Positions 52,799-62,557 of a stretch of DNA of 64,000 nucleotides are shown in pieces. The translations under genes were made by a program, and so were the position numbers. Origin of the DNA: Paraburkholderia agricolaris (GTDB lineage: Bacteria > Pseudomonadota > Gammaproteobacteria > Burkholderiales > Burkholderiaceae); contig NZ_QPER01000001.1 of assembly GCF_009455635.1 (NCBI RefSeq), forward strand, positions 806,001 through 870,000. Direction: 5' to 3'. Each line of letters begins with the position of its first letter. The stretch's first letter is position 1. Under the pieces are notes generated by a model. The model saw nothing but the letters and a program-made list of their open reading frames with translations, had not been told where the DNA came from and did no database searches.

Positions 52799-52910
52799 AT
52801 GAGGGTAATTCGAACCTCGTTTTCCGCGCAGATCGGACGCCCGTAGGTTTCCTTCCTTGGTCCCCTTGTGGGTCCTTCCGATGCTTTGTCTGATGAGGGT
52901 AATTCGAACC
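52799..52910. repeat. 18-bp direct repeat resembling a tRNA T-arm
   Basis: ATGAGGGTAATTCGAACC occurs at 52799-52816 and 52893-52910. On the minus strand it reads GGTTCGAATTACCCTCAT, similar to a tRNA T-arm. It could be a scar of earlier att sites or a regulator site. Confidence 0.55.
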
Positions 52911-52941
52911 CCACCACGCACGCCATACATAGCATTTTTCA

Positions 52942-53058
52942 GGGTAGCCACCAGGGTAGTCAGTAGTCACACGACAAGGGCCACGCGATGCCGCTACAGC
53001 CCATGCGGTGCCGCGCATGGGTAGCCACTAGGTATGACAGGTAGCCAGCGGGTAGTCA
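52942..53058. repeat. GGGTAGYCA repeats downstream of the integrase
   Basis: GGGTAGCCA or GGGTAGTCA at 52942, 52954, 53019 and 53050, and AGGTAGCCA at 53039. Two pairs are 11-12 bp apart. The 52310-53066 gap holds no convincing gene, only this and the two repeat sets above. Confidence 0.6.
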
Positions 53059-53066
53059 CTCGGTGG

Positions 53067-54299
53067 TCATGTCGAACGGGCAAGTCGCGCCGCCTTCCGA
53101 ACTTCGGCCTTGATGTGCTTCGCCCACGCTTCCATCAGCTCGCGCCGCTTGTCGAACAGATCGCCGCGACGGTACGCGCTTTCGGTTTTGTCGCGGATCG
53201 CGTGCGCGAGCGCCATCTCCACAACTTCATTGGGAAACGGAGTGCATTCGGCGGCCCAATCGCGGAACGTCGAGCGGAAGCCGTGGACGGTCAGCTCTCC
53301 CCGGCCCATGCGTTCGAGGAGTTGCAGCATCGCCATGTTCGAGAGCGGCCGGCCTTCGCGCCGCCCCTCGAAGATCGGGCCATCCGTGGACAGGGTCGGG
53401 AGTGCGCGCAGCAATACAAGCGCGTCAGCCGACAGCGGAACACGGTGCGGGCGCTTCGCCTTCATCCTCTCCGCTGGAACGGTCCAAAGCCGTGCTGACA
53501 GGTCGAACTCGGCCGGACGAGCTCCGATCACTTCGCCGGTCCGCATGGCCGTGAGAATCGCAAATTCGAGCGCCCGCGCCGCCGTTCCCACCATACCTCG
53601 CAACTCGATCACGAACGCCCCGATTTCCAGGTAGGGGAGTGCCGCATGATGGTTTGGCTTCTGCACCTTCGCCGGGGCTGCCAGCAATTGATCCAGGTGG
53701 CCGTTCCAGCGAGCCGGGTTTTCGCCTTCGCGCAGGCCGCGCACCTTCGCCCAGTCAAGGATATTTTCGAGCCGTCCGCGAAGGCGCGAGGCGGTTTCAT
53801 TCTTGGTGAGCCAGATTGGTTCTAGCACGCGCCGTATCAGGTCCGTGTCAATGTCGGCGGGCCGAAGTGCGCCGATGAACGGGTAGGCGTAGGTGGTTAG
53901 CGTGTTGGTCCACTGCTGGGTGTGTTTCGGGTTCACCCATTCGGCGCTGCGCGCCTCAATGTACGCGGCGGCGCATTGCTTGAACGTAAGCGAGCGGGCT
54001 GCGTCAATCTTACGGCGGGCCTTGTCCTGCTTCCGTAGCGTGGCCGGATCATCACCGCGCGATACGGCGGCGCGGTGTTCATTGCGAGCCGTCCGCGCTG
54101 CGTCGAGCGTGACGCGTGGATATGGGCCGATCTGAATCAGCCCTTCACGGCCGTCCGGCTTCATATAGCGGAACTGCCAGTAACGCAAGCCGTTGGGCCT
54201 GACTTGCAGAAACAGGCCGCCGCCGTCGCGCAGACGATAGGCACTCGCGCGAGGCTTCGCGTTGCGGCACTGGAGGTCACGTAAAAGGCTTTCGGGCAT
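53067..54299 (-). CDS. int: P4-type tyrosine integrase
   Basis: 410-aa integrase with the DUF4102-type N-terminus (YRLRDGGGLFLQVRPNG, then GLIQIGPYPRVTLDAAR). The catalytic domain shows Arg in TAMRTGEVIGA, His339 and Arg342 (HGFR), His366 (LAH) and Tyr376 (SAYRRGD). It starts 150 bp from the tRNA-Ser gene and its att core, the usual place. It should recombine attL and attR. Confidence 0.95.
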   Translation of the reverse strand: MPESLLRDLQCRNAKPRASAYRLRDGGGLFLQVRPNGLRYWQFRYMKPDGREGLIQIGPYPRVTLDAARTARNEHRAAVSRGDDPATLRKQDKARRKIDAARSLTFKQCAAAYIEARSAEWVNPKHTQQWTNTLTTYAYPFIGALRPADIDTDLIRRVLEPIWLTKNETASRLRGRLENILDWAKVRGLREGENPARWNGHLDQLLAAPAKVQKPNHHAALPYLEIGAFVIELRGMVGTAARALEFAILTAMRTGEVIGARPAEFDLSARLWTVPAERMKAKRPHRVPLSADALVLLRALPTLSTDGPIFEGRREGRPLSNMAMLQLLERMGRGELTVHGFRSTFRDWAAECTPFPNEVVEMALAHAIRDKTESAYRRGDLFDKRRELMEAWAKHIKAEVRKAARLARST

Positions 54300-54303
54300 C
54301 GCT

Positions 54304-54340
54304 GGAAACCCCTGAAAAAGTACCCGGAAAAGTACCCGTC
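54304..54340. repeat. Arm-type integrase sites, right end
   Basis: GAAAAAGTACCCGGAA (54314-54329) is identical to 43886-43901 and is followed by AAAAGTACCCG. It lies between the integrase start and attR. Confidence 0.75.
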
Positions 54341-54451
54341 GAAAATGGGTATTTTACGGTATTTTCCGGGACTTCCTGAAACTTCAGATTCGCCGGAAAG
54401 CCTTGTTGGTATTGGCTTTCTGGGATTTTGTGAGACTGCCTGAAACGTCGT

Positions 54452-54467
54452 TCTGGCGGAGGCGGTG
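54452..54467. repeat. attR (inside tRNA-Ser 3' end)
   Basis: The 16-bp core shared with 43813-43828. The tRNA remains intact on this side. Confidence 0.9.
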
Positions 54468-54543
54468 AGATTCGAACTCACGGAAGGATCACTCCTTCGC
54501 CGGTTTTCAAGACCGGTGCCTTAAACCGCTCGGCCACACCTCC
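54454..54543 (-). tRNA. tRNA-Ser(UGA)
   Basis: Minus-strand 90-nt gene with a GGAGGTG acceptor strand, anticodon loop CTTGAAAA (anticodon TGA), a long variable arm typical of tRNA-Ser, a T-arm with GTTCGAA, and an encoded CCA at the 3' end. Its 3' end is the integration site of the element to the left. Confidence 0.97.
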
Positions 54544-54598
54544 AAGCCCGAAATTGTAACCTGAAAAATCCCTGTTGCGGGGCTCAGCGGCTCTGCAA

Positions 54599-55828
54599 TT
54601 ACTGCGGATCCTTCAGAAACAGCGCTTGCAGATCGTTCAGGAAGGCTTGGCCAAGCGGCGTCGGGGCGATCTTTTCGTGGTCGCGCGTGATCAGCTTGCG
54701 CCGTTCCGCCTCCTGCAAAGCTGGCTCGATCGAGGTCATCGACATTCCCGTGCGTTCGATGAAACGATGAACCGGAAACCCTTCCACCAGTCGCAGCGCG
54801 TTCAACATGAACTCGAACGGCAGATCGCGCGTCCCGACCTCGTGCTCTTCCTGCACAGCCGTGCCGGTCTTGGCCTGCTCGATGAACGTGGTCGGATGCT
54901 TGTAGCGCATCTGACGCAGCACGCGGTTCGGAAACGACAGCTTGGTATGCGCGCCCGCGCCGATGCCGAGATAATCGCCGAAGCGCCAGTAGTTCAGATT
55001 GTGCTTGCTCTGCCGATGCGGCTGCGCATACGCGGATACCTCATAGCGTTCATAGCCGGCGGCCGTTGTGCGTTCGTGAATCCAGTCCTGCATGTCGGCG
55101 GATGCATCGTCGTCGGGGAGTGCCGGCGGGAATTTGGCAAACAGCGTGTTCGGTTCGAGCGTGAGGTGATACAGCGACAAATGCGGCGGCGCGAATGACA
55201 GTGCTGTTTCCACGTCGGCCTGACATTGTGCGAGCGTTTGCCCTGGCAGGGCGAACATCAGATCGAGGTTGAAGTTGTCGAAGGTGGTCGCGGCCACGTC
55301 GACCGCATGGCGTGCCTGCGTCAAATCATGAATCCGGCCAAGCGCTTTCAGATGCGCTTCATTGAAACTCTGGATGCCCACCGACAGGCGATTCACCCCG
55401 CTCGCGCGAAACTGCGCGAACTTGTCCGCTTCGAACGTACCCGGGTTGGCTTCGAGCGTGATTTCCGCGTCGGCGTCGAGCGGCAGCAGCGCGCGGATGT
55501 CGGACAGCATGCGGTCGAGCCCGGCAGCCGACAGCAGGCTGGGCGTGCCGCCGCCAATGAATACCGTGTGGACCTGACGCCCCCACACGAGCGGCAGCGC
55601 GAGCTCCAGATCGGCGCGCAGCGCGTCGAGGTACTCCGTCTCCGGGAATGTGTCGCCTTTCCACTCGTGCGAGTTGAAATCGCAGTACGGGCATTTGCGC
55701 ACGCACCACGGAAAGTGCACATACAACGCCAGCGGCGGCAACGACGTCAGACGAATGCTGCCCGGCGACGTGAAAGCCTTAATGACGCCGTTGCCGATGT
55801 CGGCAGGCGCCGGTTTGATCGGAATCAC
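54599..55828 (-). CDS. hemW: Radical SAM heme chaperone HemW
   Basis: 409-aa radical SAM protein related to coproporphyrinogen dehydrogenase HemN but acting in heme transfer. The iron-sulfur motif is CVRKCPYC; VFIGGGTPSLL and ITLEANPGTFE follow. The HemW-type C-terminal wing is present. It overlaps rdgB by 4 bp (ATGA), forming the rph-rdgB-hemW operon. Confidence 0.94.
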   Translation of the reverse strand: MIPIKPAPADIGNGVIKAFTSPGSIRLTSLPPLALYVHFPWCVRKCPYCDFNSHEWKGDTFPETEYLDALRADLELALPLVWGRQVHTVFIGGGTPSLLSAAGLDRMLSDIRALLPLDADAEITLEANPGTFEADKFAQFRASGVNRLSVGIQSFNEAHLKALGRIHDLTQARHAVDVAATTFDNFNLDLMFALPGQTLAQCQADVETALSFAPPHLSLYHLTLEPNTLFAKFPPALPDDDASADMQDWIHERTTAAGYERYEVSAYAQPHRQSKHNLNYWRFGDYLGIGAGAHTKLSFPNRVLRQMRYKHPTTFIEQAKTGTAVQEEHEVGTRDLPFEFMLNALRLVEGFPVHRFIERTGMSMTSIEPALQEAERRKLITRDHEKIAPTPLGQAFLNDLQALFLKDPQ

Positions 55829-56472
55829 GCTTCCTCCGTCAGCCGCGCGAGCAGGTGGCGCAACGCAATCGCGCGATGGCTGCTGGCGTTCTTCACGGCC
55901 GGTTCGAGTTCCGCGGCGGTTGCTTTCAGTGACGGCAGGAAAAAGTACGGGTCATAACCGAAGCCATGCCCGCCGCGTGGCGCATCCAGCATTTCGCCGT
56001 GCCAGCGGCCTTCGGCGATCAGCGGCTCGGGATCATCCGCATGACGCACGAGCGCCAGCACGCAGTAGTAATACGCGCGACGATCCGATTCGCCAGCCAG
56101 CGCTGAAACGAGCTGCGCGTTGTTCGCCGCGTCGCTCTTTTCGCCGCCGGCGCGCTGCGCGTAACGTGCTGAATAAACGCCGGGGGCACCACGCAGTGCG
56201 CGCACGCACAAGCCGGAATCGTCGGCCAGCGCGGGCAGGCCGGTCAGCTTTGCCGCGTGACGCGCCTTGGTCAGCGCGTTTTCGACGAAAGTCGGATACG
56301 GTTCTTCGGCTTCCGGCACGTTCAGCTCGCCCTGCGGAATCAACTCGATGCCCGCCGCGCCAAGCAGCGCCGCGAACTCGCGCAGCTTGCCCGCGTTGTT
56401 CGACGCCAGCACGACTTTCTTCAACGGAGAGTCAGACGCAACCCCGCCATTGTCTTGACGGCCTTCACTCAC
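55825..56472 (-). CDS. rdgB: XTP/dITP pyrophosphatase (RdgB/HAM1)
   Basis: 215-aa house-cleaning nucleotidase that removes ITP and XTP. The start [15 protein letters not shown] and [25 protein letters not shown] are the family signatures, with GFGYDPYF later. An 18-residue N-terminal extension precedes the domain. It overlaps rph by 8 bp and hemW by 4 bp. Confidence 0.96.
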   Translation of the reverse strand: MSEGRQDNGGVASDSPLKKVVLASNNAGKLREFAALLGAAGIELIPQGELNVPEAEEPYPTFVENALTKARHAAKLTGLPALADDSGLCVRALRGAPGVYSARYAQRAGGEKSDAANNAQLVSALAGESDRRAYYYCVLALVRHADDPEPLIAEGRWHGEMLDAPRGGHGFGYDPYFFLPSLKATAAELEPAVKNASSHRAIALRHLLARLTEEA

Positions 56473-57205
56473 TCTTTTGCTCCAATGCTTCCTTCTGCTT
56501 CGCGATCAGCGTGTTGATGCCGTCGCTTGCCAGATCGAGCAGCGCATTCATTTCATCGCGCGAGAACGGCGCGCCTTCGGCCGTGCCCTGAATTTCGACG
56601 AAGCCGCCCGCGCCCGTCATCACCACGTTCATGTCGGTGTCGCATTGCGAGTCTTCGTCGTAGTCGAGGTCCAGCACCGGCAGGCCGTCGTACACGCCGA
56701 CGGAAATCGCCGCGATGTAGTCGGTGATAGGCGAGCTTCCGATGCGCCCCGCAGCCAGCAGTTTGGCCACCGCGTCATGCGCGGCGACGAACGCGCCGGT
56801 GATGCTGGCTGTGCGAGTGCCGCCGTCGGCCTGGATCACGTCGCAATCGATATGCAGCGTGCGCGCGCCGAGCTTCTCGAGATCGAATACCGAGCGCAAG
56901 GCGCGGCCGATCAGGCGCTGGATTTCCTGCGTGCGGCCAGTTTGCTTGCCGCGCGCGGCTTCGCGGTCGCTACGGGTATGCGTGGCGCGCGGCAGCATGC
57001 CGTATTCGGCGGTCAGCCAGCCCTGGCCGCGGTCGCGCAGGAACGACGGCACGCTCTCGGCGATGCTCGCCGTGCAGATAACCTTGGTGTCGCCGAATTC
57101 GACCAGCACCGAGCCCTCCGCATGCTTCGTATAGTGGCGCGTGATGCGCACGTCGCGCAGCTGGTTGGCCTGGCGGCCGCTGGGGCGTTGGGTGTTGTTG
57201 GTCAT
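56465..57205 (-). CDS. rph: Ribonuclease PH
   Basis: 246-aa phosphorolytic 3'-5' exonuclease that trims tRNA 3' ends. [16 protein letters not shown], the [22 protein letters not shown] segment (split here) and [19 protein letters not shown] are typical. Full length. It heads the rph-rdgB-hemW operon, divergent from yicC. Confidence 0.97.
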   Translation of the reverse strand: MTNNTQRPSGRQANQLRDVRITRHYTKHAEGSVLVEFGDTKVICTASIAESVPSFLRDRGQGWLTAEYGMLPRATHTRSDREAARGKQTGRTQEIQRLIGRALRSVFDLEKLGARTLHIDCDVIQADGGTRTASITGAFVAAHDAVAKLLAAGRIGSSPITDYIAAISVGVYDGLPVLDLDYDEDSQCDTDMNVVMTGAGGFVEIQGTAEGAPFSRDEMNALLDLASDGINTLIAKQKEALEQKSE

Positions 57206-57473
57206 GTTGGGATCGGTCTGGAAAAAAGCGGGAGGGAAAGCGCGATTTTACCGCCGATCGCGCCGGGCGCGGGGCGGGCTGTCGACCGGGCGCTTACCCG
57301 CATGTGCCGGGGCTTCGGGCGAGGCGGTGCGGCGCAGGCGGCGACCCGCGTATAAAGGGCCTTGCCGGTAAAAATGGGATAATGCGGATTCCCCGCCCCG
57401 CGTCTCGTACACGCCGGGCGATTCGACTCTCCGGCCATCGTCAAAACGCATGGCCACAATCGCGAGAAATACG

Positions 57474-58397
57474 ATGATCTACAGCATGACTGGCTATGCG
57501 AGCGCCACGCGCGAACTCGTCGCGGCCTCAGGCACCGGCGGTGTGAGCGTATCGGTCGAATTGCGCACGGTGAACTCGCGCTTTCTCGATCTGAACTTCC
57601 GGATGCCGGAAGACGTGCGCGTCTGCGAACCGACGCTGCGCGAAATGCTGATGAACAAACTTTCGCGCGGCAAGGTCGATATTCGTATCAACCTGCAGCG
57701 CAGCGAACAGTCGGCCAACGCAGGCTCGGTCAATCGCGACGCACTGACGCAACTCGCGCTGCTCGAGCGCACCGTGCTGTCGACGTTCCCGGAAGCAGGG
57801 CGCCTGCGCACCGGCGAAATTCTGCGCTGGCCTGGTGTGCTGGCCGAAACCGGCGTGGCGCCGGAAGTGTTGCGCGACGCGGTGCTTGCATGCGGCAAGC
57901 AGGCGATTACCGATCTGATCGACGTGCGTGCCCGTGAAGGCGCGCAACTGGCGACGATGCTGCTCGCCAACGTCACCGAGATGGAAGCGATCGTCACGAA
58001 GATCACGCCGCTGGTGCCGGAACTGATCACCAGGCATCAGCAGAAGATCGTCGAACGTTTGCAGGAAGCGCTTGGTATTGCCGCGCCCGATACGGCGGCA
58101 ACGATCGTCTCACGCGAGGAAATCAACGAGCGGATTCGCCAGGAAGTGACGATGTACGGCATCCGCATCGACATCGCCGAAGAACTGTCGCGCCTCACGG
58201 CTCACCTGAACGAAACGCGTCACGTGATCGAGAAGGGCGGCAAGGTCGGCAAGCGCCTCGACTTCATGATGCAGGAACTGAATCGCGAAGCGAACACGCT
58301 CGGCTCGAAGGCCGCCGCGAAGGAACTGGCCGATTCGTCGATGACCCTGAAGCTGCTCATCGAACAGATGCGCGAGCAAGTACAGAATCTGGAGTAA
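57474..58397 (+). CDS. yicC: YicC family endoribonuclease
   Basis: 307-aa YicC-type protein, recently linked to RNA decay in other bacteria. Start MIYSMTGYASATRE and C-terminal GGKVGKRLDFMMQELNREANTLGSK (quoted in part) are diagnostic. ATG at 57474 is preferred to one 24 bp upstream because the family starts with M-x-x-SMTG. It precedes gmk by 18 bp. Confidence 0.93.
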   Translation: MIYSMTGYASATRELVAASGTGGVSVSVELRTVNSRFLDLNFRMPEDVRVCEPTLREMLMNKLSRGKVDIRINLQRSEQSANAGSVNRDALTQLALLERTVLSTFPEAGRLRTGEILRWPGVLAETGVAPEVLRDAVLACGKQAITDLIDVRAREGAQLATMLLANVTEMEAIVTKITPLVPELITRHQQKIVERLQEALGIAAPDTAATIVSREEINERIRQEVTMYGIRIDIAEELSRLTAHLNETRHVIEKGGKVGKRLDFMMQELNREANTLGSKAAAKELADSSMTLKLLIEQMREQVQNLE

Positions 58398-58415
58398 GGC
58401 AGGAGCCCCGAGAAC

Positions 58416-59096
58416 ATGACCGACCACACACGCGAAACCAGCGCCCCGCGCAACCCTTACGCCGGCGCTTACCCCGGCAACCTGTTCATGGTGGTCGCGC
58501 CTTCGGGCGCGGGCAAGTCGACGCTCGTGAACGCACTGCTCGCCGGCGACGACGCGATCCGTCTGTCGATTTCGTACACCACGCGCCCGCCGCGTCCGAA
58601 AGAGCAGGACGGCGAGCACTATCACTTCACGACGGTCGACGATTTCCTGACCCGTCACGCGGCCGGCGAGTTTCTGGAAAGCGCGGAAGTGCACGGCAAC
58701 TACTACGCGACTTCGCGCGTGTGGATCGAAGAGCAGATGAAAAGCGGCCATGACGTGCTGCTCGAAATCGACTGGCAAGGCGCGCAACAGGTCAAGAAGC
58801 AGTTTCACAACGCAGTGGAAATTTTCATCCTGCCGCCGTCTCTCGACGCGCTCGAAGAGCGTTTGAAAAAGCGCGGCCAGGACGAACCGAACGTGATCAC
58901 GCGTCGTTTGCTTGCAGCCGGCAGCGAGATGGCGCACGCGGCCGAAGCGGAGTACGTCGTGATCAACGACAACTTCGATCGTGCGCTCGGTGAACTGCGC
59001 TGCCTCGTGGCGGCGACGCGTTCGCGCTTCGCCTCGCAATACGCACGGCACACGCAGCTTTTCGTGCAGCTCGGCATCCACCTGCCGCACGCGTGA
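58416..59096 (+). CDS. gmk: Guanylate kinase
   Basis: 226-aa kinase that converts GMP to GDP. P-loop [13 protein letters not shown], the GMP-binding [19 protein letters not shown] stretch and [11 protein letters not shown] are visible. It starts with about 20 extra residues. It lies in the conserved yicC-gmk-rpoZ-relA/spoT order. Confidence 0.97.
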   Translation: MTDHTRETSAPRNPYAGAYPGNLFMVVAPSGAGKSTLVNALLAGDDAIRLSISYTTRPPRPKEQDGEHYHFTTVDDFLTRHAAGEFLESAEVHGNYYATSRVWIEEQMKSGHDVLLEIDWQGAQQVKKQFHNAVEIFILPPSLDALEERLKKRGQDEPNVITRRLLAAGSEMAHAAEAEYVVINDNFDRALGELRCLVAATRSRFASQYARHTQLFVQLGIHLPHA

Positions 59097-59156
59097 ACGC
59101 GGCGGTGGTTCGAGCACATAAGGTAGAATAAGCGACATACTGAGAAGGAACCCAAC

Positions 59157-59360
59157 ATGGCCCGCATTACCGTCGAAGACTGTCTCAAACAGATCCCGAA
59201 CCGTTTCGAACTCGCGCTTGCCGCGACCTATCGCGCGCGTCAGCTCGCTCAAGGTCACACGCCGAAGATCGAAAGCCGCGACAAGCCCACCGTCGTTGCA
59301 CTGCGCGAAATCGCAGCCGGCCAGGTTGGCGTCGAAATGCTGAAGAAGGTGCCGGTTTAA
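59157..59360 (+). CDS. rpoZ: RNA polymerase omega subunit
   Basis: 67-aa subunit that helps assemble RNA polymerase and forms a ppGpp site. [20 protein letters not shown] is the standard start. GAAGGA precedes the ATG. Placed between gmk and the ppGpp synthetase, a conserved pairing. Confidence 0.97.
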
Positions 59361-59468
59361 GGCGCACTGTTCGGTTTTCGATTGCCTGTATTTGCCAGGT
59401 CTATTTGCTACACGTAATTGCATCACCGTGCAGACCGGCGTCTAACCCTAACCGCTACGGAGGCGAAA

Positions 59469-61823
59469 ATGAGTACGACCCCGCCCACCGCCACGGAAGT
59501 GGAACACGACGCTGACTCGCCCTCGTCTGCACGGAAGTACATCGACGCGGTCCTCGAACAGTCGTTTCGCCATCTGTTCGGGCCGACCGCCACGCCGGAG
59601 CAACCGCGCCGGCATGACGTCGTTTCGATCGCCAAACTGACCTCCGTTCTGTCCGGCTATTTGCAGCCGGAAGAGATCAAGGACATCAAGGCGGCGTTCC
59701 ATTTCAGCGACGAAGCCCACCTCGGCCAGTATCGGCAGAGCGGCGAACCCTACATTACCCATCCTGTCGCCGTCGCGGAAATCTGCGCCGGCTGGAATCT
59801 CGACGCCCAGTCGATCATGGCGGCGCTGCTGCACGACGTGATGGAAGACCAGGGCGTGACCAAGGCCGAACTCGCCGAGCGATTCGGCGCAAAGGTCGCG
59901 GAACTGGTCGACGGGTTGTCAAAGCTGGACAAGATGGAGTTTCGCAATCGCGAAGAGGCGCAGGCGGAAAACTTCCGCAAGATGCTGCTCGCGATGGCGC
60001 GCGACGTCCGCGTGATTCTGGTGAAGCTCGCCGACCGGCTGCACAACATGCGCACGCTGGGTGCGGTGCCGCATGAAAAGCGCCGCCGCGTGGCGCGCGA
60101 GACGCTGGACATCTACGCGCCGATCGCCCACCGGCTCGGCCTGAACAATACCTATCGCGAGCTGCAAGACCTGAGCTTCGCGAACTTCAACCCGCACCGC
60201 TACGCCACGCTCGAGAAGGCCGTCAAGGCCGCGCGCGGCAACCGGCGCGAAGTGGTCGGCAAGATTCTGGAGTCGGTGCAGCGCGCGATTGCCGACGCGA
60301 AGCTCGACGCCGAAGTCACTGGCCGCGAGAAAACCATCTTCAGTATCTACAAGAAGATGCGCGACAAGCAGTTGTCGTTCTCGCAGGTGCTCGACGTGTA
60401 CGGCTTCCGCGTGGTGGTCGAAAGCGCGCTCGAGTGCTACACCTGCATCGGCGCGTTGCATGCGCTCTACAAGCCGGTGCCGGGCAAGTTCAAGGATTAC
60501 ATCGCGATCCCGAAGGTGAACGGCTATCAATCGCTGCACACCACGCTGGTCGGCCCGTTCGGCGCACCGATCGAGTTCCAGGTGCGCACGCGCAAGATGC
60601 ACGAGATTGCCGAAGCGGGCGTCGCGGCGCACTGGCTGTACAAGAACGGCGGCGCGGATCTGAACGACGTGCAGAAGCGCGCGCACCAGTGGCTGAAGTC
60701 GCTGCTCGACATTCAGAGCGAAGCAGGCGATTCGAGCGAATTCCTCGAACACGTCAAGATCGATCTGTTCCCGGACGCGGTCTACGTGTTTACGCCAAAG
60801 TCGAAGATCATGGCGCTGCCGCGCGGCGCCACTGCGCTCGATTTTGCGTATTCGATCCACAGCGACCTGGGCAACCAGTGCGTCGCCGTGAAGATCAATA
60901 ACGAACTGCTGCCGCTGCGCACCGAGTTGAAGAGCGGTGACATCGTTGAAGTGATCACCGCACCGTACTCGAAGCCGAATCCGGCGTGGCTCGGTTTCGT
61001 GCGCACCGGCAAGGCGCGTTCGGCAATCCGCCATTATCTGAAGACGATGCGCCTGAATGAGTCCGTCCAGCTCGGCGAGCGTCTTGTCGACCAGGCGCTG
61101 AAGGGCTACGGGCTGGCGCTGTCGGACGTGACGCCGGAGGCGTGGGAAAAGCTCGTGCAGTGGACGGGCAACAAGAACCGTCAGGAAATCTTCGCGGATA
61201 TCGGCCTCGGCCGGCGTGTCGCCGCGGTCATGGCCAAGCGCATCGAAGTGCTGATGAGCGGCCGCGACGCGGACGACGACGGCTCGCGCGACGGCACAGC
61301 GCCGCATGCGCCACCGGTCGTTATCACCGGCACCGAAGGCATGTCCGTGCAGTTGTCCGCGTGCTGCCGTCCGATTCCGGGTGACGACATCATGGGCTAT
61401 ATCGGCATTGGCCTCGGCATGGCGATCCACACCACCGATTGCCGGGTCGCGCAGCGTATCCACAAGCGCGATCCAGGCCGCTGGATCGACGTTGCATGGG
61501 CGCCGCAGCCGGGGCGTCTGTTCGACGTCGCGGTGAAGGTGCTCGTCAAGAACACCAAGGGCGTATTCGCCCGTGTAGCGGCCGACATCACGTCGGCGGA
61601 TGCGAACATCGTCCACATCGCGATGGACGAAGATCTGTCGCAGGAATCCACGGTGCTGCGCTTTGTGATCCAGGTTAGCGACCGCGTCCATCTCGCCAAT
61701 GTCATGCGCCGCGTGCGGACGAATCCGGACGTGATGCGCATTGCGCGCGAGCGGCCGAGCGAGGAAGGGCATCACCGCCACGACGGCGGGATGCGGATCG
61801 ACCGCGAGCGGGCGGATTACTGA
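59469..61823 (+). CDS. spoT: Bifunctional (p)ppGpp synthetase/hydrolase
   Basis: 784-aa RelA/SpoT-type enzyme. The HD hydrolase domain is intact (LLHDVMEDQGV), followed by the synthetase (REKTIFSIYKKMRDK, VYGFRVVVES, AIPKVNGYQSLHTTL), the TGS domain (VFTPKSKIMALPRGATALDF in part) and a C-terminal ACT domain. Intact HD motif indicates it degrades as well as makes ppGpp. GGAGG precedes the ATG at 59469; the frame is open 17 codons upstream. Confidence 0.96.
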   Translation: MSTTPPTATEVEHDADSPSSARKYIDAVLEQSFRHLFGPTATPEQPRRHDVVSIAKLTSVLSGYLQPEEIKDIKAAFHFSDEAHLGQYRQSGEPYITHPVAVAEICAGWNLDAQSIMAALLHDVMEDQGVTKAELAERFGAKVAELVDGLSKLDKMEFRNREEAQAENFRKMLLAMARDVRVILVKLADRLHNMRTLGAVPHEKRRRVARETLDIYAPIAHRLGLNNTYRELQDLSFANFNPHRYATLEKAVKAARGNRREVVGKILESVQRAIADAKLDAEVTGREKTIFSIYKKMRDKQLSFSQVLDVYGFRVVVESALECYTCIGALHALYKPVPGKFKDYIAIPKVNGYQSLHTTLVGPFGAPIEFQVRTRKMHEIAEAGVAAHWLYKNGGADLNDVQKRAHQWLKSLLDIQSEAGDSSEFLEHVKIDLFPDAVYVFTPKSKIMALPRGATALDFAYSIHSDLGNQCVAVKINNELLPLRTELKSGDIVEVITAPYSKPNPAWLGFVRTGKARSAIRHYLKTMRLNESVQLGERLVDQALKGYGLALSDVTPEAWEKLVQWTGNKNRQEIFADIGLGRRVAAVMAKRIEVLMSGRDADDDGSRDGTAPHAPPVVITGTEGMSVQLSACCRPIPGDDIMGYIGIGLGMAIHTTDCRVAQRIHKRDPGRWIDVAWAPQPGRLFDVAVKVLVKNTKGVFARVAADITSADANIVHIAMDEDLSQESTVLRFVIQVSDRVHLANVMRRVRTNPDVMRIARERPSEEGHHRHDGGMRIDRERADY

Positions 61824-61956
61824 TCTGTGGCTGGCTGAAGCTGCTCGCAGCGGGCGTCTGAGCGCCCTGTGGGTGGCTCCGGGAAGCGCCTTCGTTGAGT
61901 CTCCGCGAACACCTCCGCCGTCGGTAAGTCTCATCTGTTCTTCAGGGAGAACCCTT

Positions 61957-62445
61957 ATGAACGTAGCTGACCTCACCGGCGTGGCGCTCGACTATTGGGT
62001 CGCCCGCAGCCTGTACGACTTCGTGCGCGAAATCTACTTTACCGACAGCGGCGAAACGGTCTCGATTCGCGGCATTGACCGTGGCCGGCCATGGGACGGC
62101 CGTTTTACGCCGTCCAGGTCATGGGAGGCAGCCTCTGCGGTGCTGGAACGTACGCAGCGGCTGGAGGTGCGTGAGCGGACTGATCGGGGCGCGGCACATT
62201 GCATTGCGGAATTCGAGGGCGGCCATCGAACTGTGGAAGGGCGCGGAGACTCGCTGCAGATCGCGCTACTGCGGGCGTTCGTGGAAAGTCGCTTCGGCGA
62301 TAGTGTGGACGACGTGTTGCGCCAGGAGCAGGCGGTTACCGGCGAGCGTGCGCGGCCGATCGGCGAGGACACGGTGGGTAGTTCGTTTGAAGATATACCG
62401 ACTCCCGACGGGCAGATCGGTGATATTCAGTCGGCGCCGCGATAG
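61957..62445 (+). CDS. Phage NinX/DUF2591-like protein
   Basis: 162-aa protein of unknown function. The opening MNVADLTGVALDYWVAR matches the NinX/DUF2591 pattern (xELTGxALDxAVA), first seen in lambdoid phages but frequent as a chromosomal gene in Burkholderia. GGGAG precedes the ATG at 61957. The C-terminal part is acidic and Gly-rich. Confidence 0.7.
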   Translation: MNVADLTGVALDYWVARSLYDFVREIYFTDSGETVSIRGIDRGRPWDGRFTPSRSWEAASAVLERTQRLEVRERTDRGAAHCIAEFEGGHRTVEGRGDSLQIALLRAFVESRFGDSVDDVLRQEQAVTGERARPIGEDTVGSSFEDIPTPDGQIGDIQSAPR

Positions 62446-62524
62446 TTGCCGTGACGCTGGCCCGGGCGTAAAAGCCGGACTTGGCGGCGGGGCGTGCCGA
62501 TAGCAGAACCGGTCACGCAAAAAC

Positions 62525-62553
62525 AAAGGGCCTTCCGATCGGAAGGCCCTTTA
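62525..62553. terminator. Terminator of tRNA-Arg copy 1
   Basis: AAGGGCCTTCC-GATC-GGAAGGCCCTT, a perfect inverted repeat directly past the tRNA 3' end on the minus strand. Confidence 0.85.
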
Positions 62554-62557
62554 TAGG

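Larger units (their letters stand above)
43813..54467. mobile_element. P4-satellite-like integrative element in tRNA-Ser(UGA)
   Basis: The 16-bp sequence TCTGGCGGAGGCGGTG, the tRNA-Ser 3' end including CCA, occurs at 43813-43828 and 54452-54467 as direct repeats. Between them lie about 10.65 kb: P4-type integrase next to the tRNA, AlpA regulator, Rha protein, DUF927 primase-helicase, a serine recombinase and small unknown genes. Matching arm-type repeats lie inside both ends. No capsid, tail or terminase gene is present, which suits a phage satellite or an integrative mobilisable element. All expected parts are intact. Confidence 0.9.

Noticed and set aside
52536..52802. Plus-strand frame of 88 codons in the satellite's repeat region
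   Set aside because: No ribosome-binding site and it spans repeat clusters; coding is unlikely.
58110..59426. 438-codon minus-strand frame
   Set aside because: Antisense to yicC, gmk and rpoZ; no recognisable domain.
59919..61976. 685-codon minus-strand frame
   Set aside because: Shadow of spoT caused by high-GC third positions; no family features.
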